Program-made: the position numbers and the translations under genes
Notes under the pieces: generated by a model
The model's database searches: none
What the model was told of the DNA's origin: nothing
The model's input: only the letters and a program-made list of their open reading frames with translations
Part shown: positions 13,141 through 24,297 of the stretch, in pieces
Position numbering within the stretch: position 1 is the stretch's first letter
Layout of the letters: each line of letters begins with the position of its first letter
From: Ceratotherium simum simum
Taxonomy: Eukaryota; Chordata; Mammalia; Perissodactyla; Rhinocerotidae
Direction: 5' to 3'
Assembly: GCF_000283155.1 (NCBI RefSeq)
Contig: NW_004454266.1
Location: forward strand, 1,107,443 to 1,171,442
Length of the DNA: 64,000 nucleotides

Positions 13141-13954
13141 CTATGATATTGTGATTTATAATAAGAAATGTATGTTTGGTCTTTATCCCCATTTCTGGCA
13201 CAGAGTTCCTGAAACCCTTGGAATTTCCAAAGTGATGAGAATGATAAGGGTGGCTTTTGTTATATTAATGAGTTTGGAAAGCACCTAAGGATGGGGGCTG
13301 GTTGCCAGTGGAGCCAATCATGTGATTAGAGGGCTGGAACTTTTAGTTCCACCTGCTAACCTCTGAGGAGGGTAGAGGTGCTGGAGGTTGAATCAATAAG
13401 CAATGACCAGTGAGTTTATCAATCATGTCTATGTAATAAAGCCTCCATAAAAACACCAAAGGACAAGGTTTGGAGAGCTTTTGGATTGGTGAACACATGG
13501 AGATATGGGGACAGTGTTATACCTAGAGAGGGCACTGGAGGACAAATCTTGCCCTATGAATATCTTCCATCTGGCTGTTCTTGAATTATATCCTTTTAAA
13601 AAAAAACTGGTAATCTAATAAGTAAAATGTATCTCTGTGTTCCATGAGCCACTCTAGCAAATTATTAAAACTCAAAGAGAGGGTTTGGGGAACCTGTAAA
13701 TTGTAGCCAGGCAGTCAGAAGCACAAGTAACAACCTGGACTTGTGACTAGCATCTGAAGGAGGGCGAGCAGTTTTGTGGAACTAAATTCTTAAACTGTGA
13801 AATCTGATGGTATTTCTGGGTAGATATTATCAGAATTGAATTGAATTGTAGGACACTCAGTTGATGTCAGGAATATCATTTGTTGGATGCATGAGGGTAA
13901 GCCCCCCCTCACACACACATCAGAATTTAGTCTCAGAAAACCCCATTGAACCAC
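13141..13954 (+). mobile_element. LTR-like insertion within L1
   Basis: The L1 text stops at about 13,140 and resumes at about 13,955 ('ttcatcattatatag'), so this ~0.8-kb block is an insertion. It resembles a mammalian endogenous-retrovirus LTR, with an AATAAA at 13,435-13,440 and a 'gaggacaaatcttgcccta' stretch I associate with such LTRs. No coding sequence remains. I could not fix clean ends or a target-site duplication, and I do not assign a family. Confidence 0.55.
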
Positions 13955-15090
13955 TTCATCATTATATAGTTACCGTTGTTTTCTCTTTTTATCATTTTTA
14001 GTTGAGAGTCTATTTTGTCTGATATAAATATAGCCATCTCTGTTTTTTGGGGTATCATTTGCTTGAAATATCTTTTACCATCCCTTCACTCTCACTTATG
14101 TTTATCATTAACTCTAAAGTGAGTCTCTTGTAGACAACATATCATTGGATCTTGTTTCTTTATCCATCAGCCATTCTATGTTTTTGATTGGATAATTTAA
14201 TCAATTTACATTTAGAGTACTTATTTGTTTGTATGGACTTACTATTGACATTTTGTTAATTGTTTTTGGGCTGTGTGTAGATCCATTGTTCCTTACTTTT
14301 TATCCTTCTATATTTTTTGTGTGTTTTGATAACATTTAGTATTAGTATGATTCAATTTCTTTATCATGTTTTTTGGGCAGCTGCAAGTTTTTCCCTTGTG
14401 TTTACCATGAGGTTTACATAAAATATCTTAACATAACATCCTATTTTAAACTGATAACAGCTTAACTTCAACATCATTCCTAAACTTTGCACTTTTACTT
14501 CTACTCCTCCTCACATTTACTTAATTGATGTTGCAGTTTACATATTTTTTATATCATGTATCCAATAACAAATTATTATAGTTGTGGTTATTTTTACTAC
14601 CTTTGTTTTTTTAACTTTTAAACTAGAGTTGTAAGTGAATTATGCACACCATTAACATATTACAGAATCTAACTTTGATTATATATTTTCCATTACCAGT
14701 GAGTTTTATGCTACCTTCTTATGTTTTTATGATGTTAATTAGTGGCTTTTTACTTCCATTCAAAGAATTCACTTTAGCATTTCTTGTAAGGCATGTTTAG
14801 AAGTGATGAATTCCCTCAGCTTTTGTTTGCTTTGGAAAGTCTTTATTTCTCATTCATTTCTGAAGGACAGCCTTTCCAGTTTAGAAGTCTTGATTGACAA
14901 TATTTTTCTCTCAATATTTTCAATATATCATACCATTCTCTTATGTCCTGAAAGTATATGTTGAGAAATTTGTCCATAATCTTATGGGGATATCCTTGCA
15001 TGTAACTTCTCTCTTTTTTCTGTTACTTTTAAAATTTTTTCTCTGTCTTTGAGTTTTGCCAATTTAATCATAACATGTTTCTGTGGGGAA
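13955..15090 (-). mobile_element. L1 antisense, continuation (ORF2 5' end to ORF1 region)
   Basis: This is the remainder of the L1 begun at 9,243. It reads as reverse complement and ends near the centre of an inverted repeat at about 15,090. Its 'catttcttgtaaggcatg' (14,778-14,795) is the reverse complement of text also found in sense orientation at about 15,300 ('tgccttacgagacatgct'). Confidence 0.8.
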
Positions 15091-15099
15091 GACAAGTGT

Positions 15100-18000
15100 T
15101 GGGAACTCCTAGACTGCCTTCTTGCTGACTACTTTCTAGGCCAGAAGGGAGTGGAATTATATTTTCAAAGTGCTAAAAGAACAAGAAACCTGCCAACCAA
15201 GAATACTTTGCCTAGAAAAGCTGTTCTAAATAAATGAAGGAGAGATAAACACATTTTCAGGCAAACAAAAGCTGAGGGAGTTCATCACCACTAAATCTGC
15301 CTTACGAGACATGCTGAAAGGGAGTTATTTGAGTTGAAATGAAAGGACACTAAGTAACTGAATGAAAACATATGAGAGTACAATATTCATTGGTAAAGGT
15401 AAATGTATAGTCAAATTTAGAGTACTCTAATACTCTAATAGTGATAGTGATGCATAATTCACATTTATCTCCATTAGTATAAAAGTTTAAAGAAAAAAAA
15501 ATACTAAGAATTATAGCTACAATACCTTGTTAATGAATACACAATATGAAAAGATGTAACATGGGACATCAATAGCATAAAATGCATGAGGGAGTAGAGA
15601 AGTTGTAGTATAGAGTTTTTGTATGCAATAGAAGTTAAGTTCTTATCAGGCTAAAATAGACTGTTATAACTATGAGATATTTTATGTAAGCCTTCTTATT
15701 ACCACAAAGAAAACCTATAGTAGGGATACAAAAGATAAAGAGAAAGGAATCAAATTATACCACTATGGAAAATTAGCAAATCACAAAAGAGAACAGCAAG
15801 AGAGAAAGAAAGGAACAAAAGATTTATAAAACAGTGAGAAACAGTTAACAAAATGGCAATAGTAAGTCCATACCTATAAATAATTACTTTAAATATAAAC
15901 GGATTAAATTCTCTATAAAAATTATTTTAAATGTAAACGGATTAAATTCCCCAATTAAAAGACACATAATGACTCAATGGATTAAAAAAACACAAGATCC
16001 AATTGTATGTTGTGTACAAGATGCTCAGTTTAACTTTAATGACACCTACCAGCTGAAAGTGAAGGGATGGAAAAAAATATTCATGCAAATGATAACCAAA
16101 AGAATGCAGGCATGTTTATACTTAAACAAAATAGACTTTCAGTCAAAACTAGTCCCAAGAGAAAAAGATTAGTATAAAAAGACAAAGAGTCAATTCATCA
16201 AGAAGATATAACAGTTATAAATATATATGCACCCAACATTGGAGCATGTAAAATTATAAAGCAAATATTAATAGAACTGAAGGTAGAAATAGACATCAAT
16301 ATAATAATAGCAGAAGACTTCAATATCCCACTTTTCATCACATTGTACATCATTGAGACATAAAATCAAAAAGCAAAGAGAAGACTTGAATCATGTTATT
16401 GACCAAATAGACCTAACAGATATATACAGAACATTCCATAAAACTGCAGCAGAAAACACATTCTTCTTAAGCACACACTGAACATTCTCTAGGAAAGATT
16501 ATATATTTGGCCACAAACAACTCTAACAAATTTAAGAAGAATAAATCCTATCAAGTATTTTATCCAACTACAATCATGTGAAACTAGAAATCAATAATAG
16601 GAGGAAAACTAGAAATGTCCAAATATGTGAAAATTAAACCATATTTTCCTGAACAACAAATGGGTCAAAAAACAAATGAAAAGAAAAATAAGGAAGTATC
16701 TTGAGACAAATGTAAATAAAAACAAAATATTCCAAAACCAATGAGATGCAGCAGAAGTAGCTCTAGAGGGAAGTTTATAACAATAAATGCTTACATTTTG
16801 GGGCTGGCCCGGTGTTGTAGTGGTTAAGTTCATGTGCTCCACTTCGGTGACCTGGAATTCACAGGTTTGAATTCTGGGTGCAGACCTACACACCGCTCAT
16901 CAAGCCATGCTATGCTGGCATCCCCTATGCAAAGTAGAGGAACATTGGCACGGAGGTTAGCTCAGAGCTAAATCTTCCTCAGCAAAAAGAGAAAGATTTG
17001 CAAGGGATGTTAGGTCAGGTCCAATCTTCCTCACCAAAAATAAATAAATAAATAAATGCTTACTTTTTTTAAAAAAATGAAAGTTTCAAATAAATGACCT
17101 AAATTTACACCTGAAGGACCGGGGGAAAAAAAAAACAAAAAGAACAAACTAAGCCGAAAGTTCACAGAAGAAAGGAAATAACAATGATCATAACAGAAAT
17201 AAATGACAGAGACTAGTAAAAGAATGGAAAAGTCATTGAAACTGAGTTGGGATATTAAAAAGGTAAACAAAATTGACAACCTTTGCCTAGACTAACCAAG
17301 AAAAACAGAGAGAGGACTTGAAAAAATAAAATTATAAATGAAAGAGGAGACATTAAAACTGATACCACAGAAATACAAAGTATTGTAAGAGACTAGTATG
17401 AACAATTATACACCAATCAATTGGATAATCTAGAAAAAAGTAGACAAATTCCTACCAGCATACAACCTAACAAGACTGAATCATGAAGAAATAGAAAATC
17501 GGAATAGACCAATCATGAGGAAGGAGATTGTAGCAGTAATCAAAAAGATCTCAAGAAAAGAAAGTCCAAGATCAGATGGCTCGACATTTGAATTCCACTA
17601 AAAATTTAAATAAGAATTAAGGTCATTCCCTCTCAAATTCTAACAATAACTTGATGAAGAGAGAACAGTTCCAAACTCACTTTACAGTGCAAGTATTATC
17701 CTCAACCAAAGCCAGACAAGGACACTACAAGAAAAGAAAATTATAGGCCAACATCCTTGATGAATATAGATGCAAAAATCCTCAATGAAATACAAGCAAA
17801 CCAAATTCAACAGCATTTTGAAAAGATCATACATCTTGACCAAGTGGGATTTATCCTGGGGTTGCCAAGGTGGTTCAAAATACGAAATCTGTAAATGTGA
17901 TGCACCACATTAACAGAATGAAGGATAAAAACTGAATTATCATCTCAATGAATGCAGAAAAAGCATTTGACAAAATTGAACATCCTATTATGATAAAAAT

Positions 18001-18200
18001 TCTCAAGAAATTATGTATAAAAAACAGTAAAAATACTAAGTGATGGATGTGTAATTAACTTGTTTGTGATGATCATTTCACAATGTATACATGTATTAAA
18101 TTATCACACTGTACACCTTAAAAATCATGTTGTGCAACCTAAATATATACAATTTTTATATTGTCCATCATATCTCAATAAAGTGGAGAAAAGGAAATAT
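15100..18200 (+). mobile_element. L1 retrotransposon, sense, internally deleted
   Basis: From 15,100 the text runs in sense orientation through the ORF1/ORF2 spacer and ORF2. Endonuclease-region text is near 16,200-16,600, and reverse-transcriptase text such as 'gcagaaaaagcatttgaca' is near 17,955. At about 18,030 it jumps straight to the L1 3' end ('gatggatgtg...tgtacacctta...ctcaataaa'), so the second half of ORF2 is missing. The frames are broken. The 3' end is shared with copy 2 (26,490-26,640) and therefore predates the duplication. Confidence 0.8.
16795..17050 (+). mobile_element. ERE SINE
   Basis: A tRNA-derived equine SINE starts at about 16,800 with 'gggctggcccggtg' and contains 'gttagctcagagctaa'. 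It ends in a TAAA-rich tail. The flanking direct repeat is aataaatgcttac (16,782-16,794 and 17,051-17,063), which is good evidence for insertion into the L1. Confidence 0.93.
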
Positions 18201-18337
18201 ATATATAGTAAAAAGTGATATATATTTTCCAAATCCATTTAAATGAAGGACAAAAACAGAAAAATTTAATTTCTGTTGCATGCCTCTAAATATTAGTGGT
18301 CCTCAAGGTGAAAGTAGTGAAATAGAGCCATGTCGGG

Positions 18338-18381
18338 GTGCCATTCCTTCCTTCCTTCTTTCCTTCCTTCCTTCCTTCTCT
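18338..18381. repeat. TTCC tract at the junction of the two OR12D3 units
   Basis: The block before it (18,050-18,340, ending '...tcggggtgcc') matches 26,500-26,820 (ending '...tttggggtgct'). The block after it matches the text that follows the pyrimidine tract at the window start. This places the tandem-duplication junction within or next to this tract. Confidence 0.75.
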
Positions 18382-19200
18382 CATCACTTTCTGTTGTGAT
18401 TTCATGATTTTCTACAGCGGTATGCTTAGAATTCTTTTCCTTTATCTTTGGTGTACCAACTATAAATTTTTGTTTTGTGGTTACCACAAGACTTACATAA
18501 AACATCTTAGAATTATAACAGTTTTTTTAAAGTTCTTAACAACTTAAGCTCAAATGCTTTCTAAAGTTCTATGTTTACTCTCCCGTTACCATTTTTTATG
18601 TTTCTGATGTTGCAATTTACATCTTATCTTGTATATCCACTAACAAATTAATGTAGTTATAGTTATTTTTACTACTTCTGTCTTTTAACTTCCATACGAG
18701 AGTTATAAGTGATTAACCCACCACCATTACAACATTAGATTATTCTGAATTTAACTATATATTTTCATTTACCAATACGAGTTATACTTTCATATGTGTT
18801 CCTGTTACTAATTAGCGCCCTTTCCTTTCAGCTTATAGAAATCCCATTAATATTCCTGTAAGGACTCTCTAGTGGTACTGAGCTCCTTTAGTTCTAGCAT
18901 ATGTGGAGAACTCTTTATATTTTCTTCAATTCTGAAAGACAAATTTGCAGAGTAGCATTTTCTTGGTTGGTAGTTTCATTTTTCAGCACACTGAATATAT
19001 CATGTCACTCCCTTTTGGCCTGCAAAGTTCGTGATGTGGGTTTTTTCTCACCCACCTAATATGTAGGAATCATTCAGCTTGTTTCTTGTGTTATTTTAGA
19101 GGGAATTGTTCCCTATGTAGCTGTAGATTAGGTGTGTCCATGGGAGGAGAAGAATTCAGGAGACTACTACATTGCCATCTTGAACTAGAACTTTCTCTAT
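18382..19200 (-). mobile_element. Old L1 fragment, antisense, copy 2 (shortened)
   Basis: This aligns with 230-848 and then, across a TGATG microhomology at 19,032-19,036, directly with 2,895-3,055. It is the duplicated partner of the L1 at the window start, minus 2,046 bp. Confidence 0.75.
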
Positions 19201-19527
19201 TCTTTTTTGTGAATTTAAAATAATCTTGTCAATATTCATGAAAAAAAATTGGATTTGATAAATGTGATCCTTTTGCAAGTGTCATCCTGCAGTAGGGCTG
19301 CATAAAAATTCTGGAGATAAGTGCTTGGGGTTTCCATTACTATGATTCCTAACATCACAGTTTCTCTTCCTGCTCCTTGCAAAAGGACTTCATACTTCTT
19401 ATTCAGAATTCTTATTAGCTATGGTTGTATGTTTGTGTGTGTATGTAATCACTTTATATAAGTTTATTTACTTAAAAATATTATCTTATTTAGTCTTTAT
19501 ATCAATTAAGTGAGATTGCTTCCATTA

Positions 19528-19670
19528 TTATCTTCAATTTACAGAAGAGAAACCTGGGGACCACAAAGGTTAAGTAACTTGACCAAGGTCACATTGCCAG
19601 CAGAGTAAGGATTCTATCTCCAGGAGATGTTGCTCCAGAGTCTTTGATCTTCAGTGTATGTATTCACACA
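19528..19670 (-). repeat. MIR SINE, copy 2
   Basis: This is the counterpart of the MIR at 3,387-3,530, with the same 'cttgaccaaggtcaca' core in inverted orientation. Confidence 0.72.
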
Positions 19671-19761
19671 CTAATCATTATTGAGAATATTTGTGGCTTA
19701 GGCAGATTTTAAGAGACATCTCTGTCAGGATCATAGCCAGGATCTATTTTGAGTCTAAGAA

Positions 19762-20822
19762 TGTAGCCAGAAAAACCGGGACCCTGTCATCACAGCCAAA
19801 TCAATGAACACAATGACCAGGGATCGAGAAAAAGAAAAATGGTTTAATTTTGCCAGCAAAATGAGGCTGCGGTGGGCTCATGCCCCAAACCCACAGTCCT
19901 CCTGAGGCGTTATGAGTTGGGGTTTTTTGTGTGTATGTGAGGAAGATTAGCCCTGAGCTAACAGCCGTGCCCATCTTCCTCTATTTTATATGGGATGCCA
20001 CCACACCATGGCTTGACTAGCGGCGCATTGGTGCACGCCCAGGACCTGAACCTGCAAACCCCAGGCCGCTGAAGCGGAGTGCATGCGCTTAACTGCTAGG
20101 CCACCAGGCCAGCCCAGGAGTTGGGGTTTTTAAAGGAAAATCTGTGGGAAAGAATGTACTGTCTGAGTGATTGCAACCATTTGTTGGGGAAGTATTGCAG
20201 GGGTCCCAGACATTCTGACATCGGCCAGCTGTTATCTCCATCTACAGCAGGAGGTTCAGGGCTCCATTGATCAATCTTCCCATATCACCCAAAATTGGGC
20301 CCCAGGGAGAGGAAGGAAACTGCTGGCAATTATTGTTTACAAAGTTTACAAGGTTTTAGATAGGGGATGGGGAGCTGTGGCTTTGTAGTTCCAGTGTCCT
20401 CCTATCAGCCTGCTTGGTAGAGATAAGGGAAGTTGCAGGTGTCCTCGTTTGTCTGTCTCTGTGATGAAGGGTGGATTTGATGCTAGGAAGCCAAGGAGTT
20501 GGGGAGCTTCAGCTTCTTGATAATTTCTGAATATCAGTTTCCCTGTCACAAACCTCAAGAACTGGTAATTAGCCAGAGCTTCAGTGTGAAGCCACTTGGG
20601 CTTTTAACAATTTATTACTTCCATTTGCCTTGTGTGATTCCAGGATACAGAGGTAAAAACCACTAATATCTACATGCGAATGTACCTTGGAGAAGCAGGG
20701 AAGGGGAATGAGTGCTTTTTGGTTTTTAACCTCATATATGCTGGGTTCAACATAGGGGAACCAATATCAGGGCCGGCATCAAAAGAGCAGCTACAAGGCT
20801 TTTTAGTGTCTCCCTGGTTACA
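19762..20822 (+). mobile_element. Solitary LTR in copy 2 (with nested ERE)
   Basis: The element begins TGTAGCC and ends GGTTACA, flanked by a 4-bp direct repeat AGAA (19,758-19,761 and 20,823-20,826). Copy 1 has the empty site around 4,218-4,232 ('gagtccaagaagataat'). Without the nested ERE (19,928-20,117) it would be about 0.86 kb. No retroviral coding sequence is present. The 4-bp target duplication fits an ERV1-type element. Orientation and family are uncertain. The frames at 20167-20388 and 20346-20558 lie inside it and are not genes. Confidence 0.75.
19928..20117 (-). mobile_element. ERE SINE, inverted
   Basis: The inverted ERE body 'gaggaagattagccctgagc' runs to a terminal 'ccaggccagccc'. 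It is flanked by the direct repeat gagttggggttttt (19,914-19,927 and 20,118-20,131), so it inserted into the LTR. Confidence 0.92.
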
Positions 20823-20826
20823 AGAA

Positions 20827-23360
20827 GTTCATCTATCTTTCATTTTGGTGGCTATAAAGCTCTTATCTGTTTTTTGTTGTTGCTGTTTTCTTTTTCTCTC
20901 TTTGACTTCTCTGAATTTAAATCATGCACTTTGTCTGTGACTGAATGGCTCAGTTTAAACTTTATCATCCTGCAATTTCTTAATATGTTTCTCTAAGTGA
21001 TGACACACTAAGTATCCACTAGCTGTTAGAGTTTCCAAGGGTAGGAGCTGTGTCTTTTTATTATTATTATTATTATATACATTCTTTCTTTTCTGTTTTA
21101 ATGAAAAACACTGGCTCTGCATAACAATTTTTCTTCCTATTAAATGCAGCAAAATATTCTCATAAGTACACCAAACAATGAAAGTACTTGTTCATCGAAA
21201 GAGAAAAAAATAGAGAGACTAACCCTTTGAGATGAGATCCCAAGACATCTATGTCTGAGGCATCTCCACAGAGATTCAAAGGGGATCCAGCTTGTTTATT
21301 TTGTGGTCAGAATGAGATTTAACGATTGATTTATTCTTACACTTAGATATAAGATGTTTGTCATATAAGACTTTGAGCAACCAAGAATCTTCCCGTTAGC
21401 TTTATTTAAAGAGACAATCAATAAATTATAGTCTTGATTCTTGGATTTCCTGGTGCACTCAAAATATATAAATATATTCCACGGTGGGTATATATAGGAG
21501 TAAAGAGGTAGATGAATTGATACAGTTGTTAGGTAGAAGAAAGAGGTTGGATTAGATGGAATATTTATTTTTTTTGATGGACAAGAATTGACACCATTAG
21601 AAGGGGCGAGTGAGAGTAACTGGGAAATGTCTTTGAATTTAAGTTGTCAAAATCACAGGATGGATCAAGTTGGCTTGTATCATAGATCCTTGGCTTGGAA
21701 AAGTTTCAATTTCTTGATCTGTTTAATCATTAAATTTTGGTTCAAAGTAGGTGTAACTGCATGTATTCATTTATACATGTGTGTTTTTTGTGACTAAGTA
21801 CAGTATGTAGATATCTGCCTTGCTTACCAGTTTTTATGTACTTAAAATGATTTAAATAGTCCCCTATGGTCTTTTAGTTTGTTTGCAGTCTTTTGTATGG
21901 TAATGCTTAAATGAATACCATTGTAAATATATAACTTTTGACATTTGCAAACACATCTGAAGAACAATCTAGAAAGTGGAATTGCCACTTTATTGTCTAT
22001 GAGCATTTTCATTTTTGATAGTTACTGCCAAATTGTCTCTTAGGGGTTAAATCAATTGACCTGTGTGTATTTTATCTCCCTCAAGCAAATATAATGTCTT
22101 GACAAACATTTTGGTCTTTGTCAAAATTACATATTATTGTATTTTAATTTGAATTTCTGTTTTGCATATTTGTATATTCTTTACCCATTGAAAAATTCTG
22201 TTACAGCTTCAATTGCTTCAATTAGGAGTGTTGTGCTGCAGTTTTGCTATGTTTCTCTACAAACATTTTTTCAGGTTAGATTTCTTTTCTTGAGAAATCA
22301 GAGTTTTCTATTTTTCTGGATGTTTTCTGCTCATTGCACTTTCATATGGATGCAGAAGTTTTTCTATTTATTGTTCATATATGAACAAGTTGGATTTTGG
22401 GGGATAAGGTATTAGCAGGAAGTTTTTATGGGCAGAGGGAATAGGTCGTCTTTCCCAGATCCTTGGCTTACTCGCCCCCTCCTCTGTTGTCACACCTTTA
22501 ATGTGTTTGCAGTAACATGATTTTCTCTCCACTTCATCAGAGCCCATATGCTGCCTTACCTTTTTCTGGTATTCTCAAGAAATTCTCACTAGTATGAAGC
22601 ACTCTCTTTCTGGGGCCAATTGTTTTCTGGTGTTTTCAAATTACCCTGCTGCTAAGACTTGCCAGTGCTTTGGTTTCTTTCTTCTTGCATGCATAACCAT
22701 GCTGCGGTGATGCACTCTTGTGACTGCTGGCACCGAGTCTGCTCATTTGCATCCCCTCTGCCTCCACATCATTTGAAGTTTGTGGATTTTTAAAAATGTC
22801 TTCTAGTTCCATCAAGTTTAGATTGTGGGGAATTTTATTCTCCTTTTTTCCTTTTGTTTGTTTTTTTATTTGTTTGTTTGGTTTGGTCAAGTTGGGAAAT
22901 TTCGCTCTAGGCTACTGCCACACTCCTACCAGTACCCAGAGTTAATGTGTACTTATTCCCTCCATTTATAAAAAATGTCTTCAAATTTTATAGATGCATC
23001 TTTGACACACTTTAATTAAATATACTAATTTTAATGCCCTAGATGCAGCTAGAATTGAGTCCTATTCTCTTACTTTTTATGCCTTCTCTGAGTATCAGTT
23101 TTTATTCTGTATGAGCTGCTTTTTAAATTTAACTCAGCATTCTGAGTATATTTCTTGGTACTATGTATCACACATATCACAATGACTCAGAATTTATCAA
23201 ATATTTCTGTTTTCCTTATGTTGCAAGTGAATTCAACTCTAGCACTCCTGTTCATTCTGTTTATTAAATCATCCTTAAGTCCTTCCAGATGATAAACTTG
23301 TTTCAGTTAACCCACACAGTATACTGGAAAATATTTACTAATTGTTGTTATCTTTCCTTC
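20827..23360. other. 5' flank of OR12D3 copy 2; no further gene
   Basis: This aligns with the 5' flank of copy 1 and has no recognisable coding content. A (TTA)n microsatellite lies at about 21,058-21,076. Confidence 0.6.
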
Positions 23361-23364
23361 AGCA
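23351..23364 (+). promoter_or_regulatory. Putative 3' splice site before OR12D3 copy 2
   Basis: TCTTTCCTTCAG ends at 23,362, two bases before the ATG at 23,365. It is a stronger polypyrimidine-AG than its counterpart before copy 1. Confidence 0.5.
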
Positions 23365-24297
23365 ATGGAGAACATCACTACAGTGAATGAGTTTCTTTTG
23401 CTGGGACTGACCTCCATTCAGGAGCTTCAACCTATCATCTTTATGATTTTCTTCATTCTATACATAATAAATCTGTTTGGAAATGGGGCTATATTAGTGA
23501 TCATCATTTTAGAGCCACGACTCCATTCCCCTATGTATTTTTTCCTGGGAAATCTTTCTTGTCTGGATATTTGCTATTCTTCAGTGACACTGCCTAAACT
23601 CATGTCAAACCTCCTCTCCATTCATAAGGCCATTTCTTTCCTAGGCTGCATCACTCAGATACACTTTTTCCACTTTCTGGGCTGCACTGAATCCATCTTG
23701 CTGGCCATGATGGGCTTGGACTGATTTGTGGCCATCTGCTACCCACTTCACTACACGGTCGTCATGAACCCTCAGGTGTGTATTCTTTTGGCATCTGTGA
23801 CCTGGCTGACCAGTTTCTTTTATGCTCTGATGCATTCTGTCATGACTGCATGCCTGAACTTTTGCCACTCGCAACAACTCAATTACTTCTTCTGCGATGT
23901 CAAACCCCTTTTAGAACTGGCTTGTGGGGATATACAGCTCAATCAGTGGCTCATTTTCATTGTCACTGGCAGCTTAGCAATGGCAGCATGCTTCCTCACC
24001 CTCCTCTCCTACATCTATATTATTTTTTTTCTTCTGTTCAAGAACCGGAGCTGCAGGGTGCTCCACAAAGCTCTGTCCACTTGTGCCTCCCATTTCATGG
24101 TGGTATCTCTCTTTTATGGGACCGTAGGGCTCACTTACATTCCCCCTATCTCTGCCACCTCTGTAATACAGGGTTGGTTTGTGGCCGTCATACACACTAC
24201 TATCACTCCAGTAATGAATCCATTGATATATACCCTCAGGAATAAGGAAGTAATGTTGGCTATGAAAAAAGTCTTTGGGAGGAAGCTGTTTAACTAA
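23365..24297 (+). pseudogene. OR12D3: OR12D3-like olfactory receptor with a single nonsense codon
   Basis: The full-length 310-codon frame matches copy 1 from the shared start MENITTVNEFLLL to the C-terminus, and has the NIT glycosylation site, MYFFLGNLSC, KALSTCASHFM and NPLIYTLRNKEVM. The only break I see is TGA at 23,722-23,724 (codon 120), where copy 1 has AGA for the arginine of DRF in TM3. Translation would stop after three membrane segments, so the product cannot be a receptor. The frame after the stop (23,725-24,297) is otherwise open, which suggests a young or still-segregating null, or a base-call error. Unlike copy 1, this copy keeps the canonical cysteine in the TM6 motif. Confidence 0.88.
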
